Source of the DNA: an uncultured Actinomyces sp.
GTDB taxonomy: Bacteria > Actinomycetota > Actinomycetes > Actinomycetales > Actinomycetaceae
Direction of reading: 5' to 3'
Assembly (NCBI GenBank): GCA_937926415.1
Contig: CALBAF010000486.1
Span: forward strand, 1-5,837
Length of the DNA stretch: 5,837 bases
Part shown: piece by piece, positions 5,732 through 5,837 of the stretch
Position numbering within the stretch: position 1 is the first letter of the stretch
How the letters are laid out: every line of letters starts with the position of its first letter
Notes under the pieces: generated by a model
What the model saw: the letters and a program-made list of their open reading frames with translations, nothing else
Told to the model about the DNA's origin: nothing
Database searches by the model: none
Made by a program: the position numbers and the translations under genes

Positions 5732-5837
5732 GCGGCGGGTCCTGGCCGGATCGCGAGACAACGCGCCAAGCCAGACCTCAGCACACCAGGCACCGCCGGT
5801 GTGGAGGGCGCCGGAGGGACCGGAGGGCACGGGCGGG

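Larger units (their letters stand above)
5291..5837. other. Repeat-rich region with no supported gene
   Basis: Several frames are open on both strands, as often happens in high-GC DNA, but none shows a convincing start plus recognisable product. Compared with its surroundings the middle part has many A5/T5 tracts. Its content is mostly inverted and direct repeats (5345-5715) and a G-run cluster at the edge. The next gene upstream of groEL lies beyond the window. Confidence 0.65.

Noticed and set aside
5212..5830. Minus-strand frames of 71-146 codons upstream of groEL
   Set aside because: They overlap each other, the CIRCE operators and the palindromes, lack good ribosome binding sites, and yield low-complexity products.
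5552..5837. Plus-strand frame from ATG 5552, open to the window edge, with a repeated LKPxxP pattern
   Set aside because: A weak AAGG lies 9 bases upstream, but the product is Pro/Arg-rich with no recognisable domain. The peptide repeat simply reflects the DNA repeats and palindrome, and a second plus frame (from GTG 5467 or ATG 5503) is also open. It could be reconsidered if the downstream sequence shows a long conserved frame.

Overview
High-GC actinobacterial chromosome, most likely from the Actinomycetaceae (Schaalia/Actinomyces-like). The support is strong C/G-ending codon bias, gyrA followed by a small DUF3566 membrane protein, a WXG100 (Esx-type) gene, and a stand-alone groEL with a GMGGMY tail under tandem CIRCE operators. 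The genus is inferred from protein resemblance and was not checked against a database. The gyrA-DUF3566 pair normally lies just downstream of dnaA-dnaN-recF-gyrB, so the window is probably near the replication origin.

Layout. (1) 1-2184, +: 3' part of gyrA, cut by the window edge just after the catalytic tyrosine, followed by a very strong hairpin at 2190-2225. (2) 2312-2704, +: two-pass DUF3566 membrane protein with a clear terminator at 2717-2744. (3) 2745-3084: gene-free gap holding two small hairpins and, at 2957-2995, one perfect and one near-perfect DnaA box. (4) 3085-3378, +: a lone WXG100 protein with a WxG turn and a C-terminal YxxxE export motif. (5) 3444-3486: groEL terminator on the minus strand; groEL converges on the WXG100 gene. 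(6) 3511-5139, -: complete groEL. (7) 5140-5290: groEL control region with a Shine-Dalgarno site, a folded leader, two CIRCE elements and an overlapping sigma70-like promoter. (8) 5291-5837: no gene I can support. It holds a dense family of inverted and direct repeats.

How the parts fit. GyrA supplies negative supercoiling as half of DNA gyrase. GroEL is a heat-inducible chaperonin, and the two CIRCE sites indicate HrcA repression. The WXG100 protein looks like a type VII secretion substrate, but no secretion ATPase or partner Esx gene lies in the window.

The least explained part is 5376-5683. Four copies of a 17-base motif (consensus GGGCGARYTYTTTCGYG) sit as two nested inverted pairs. They are followed by two direct copies and one inverted copy of a TGAAACCG-type repeat, which closes an 81-base imperfect palindrome. 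Neighbouring copies lie 41-42 bases apart. This looks like an intergenic palindromic repeat element or a structured RNA, not a gene.
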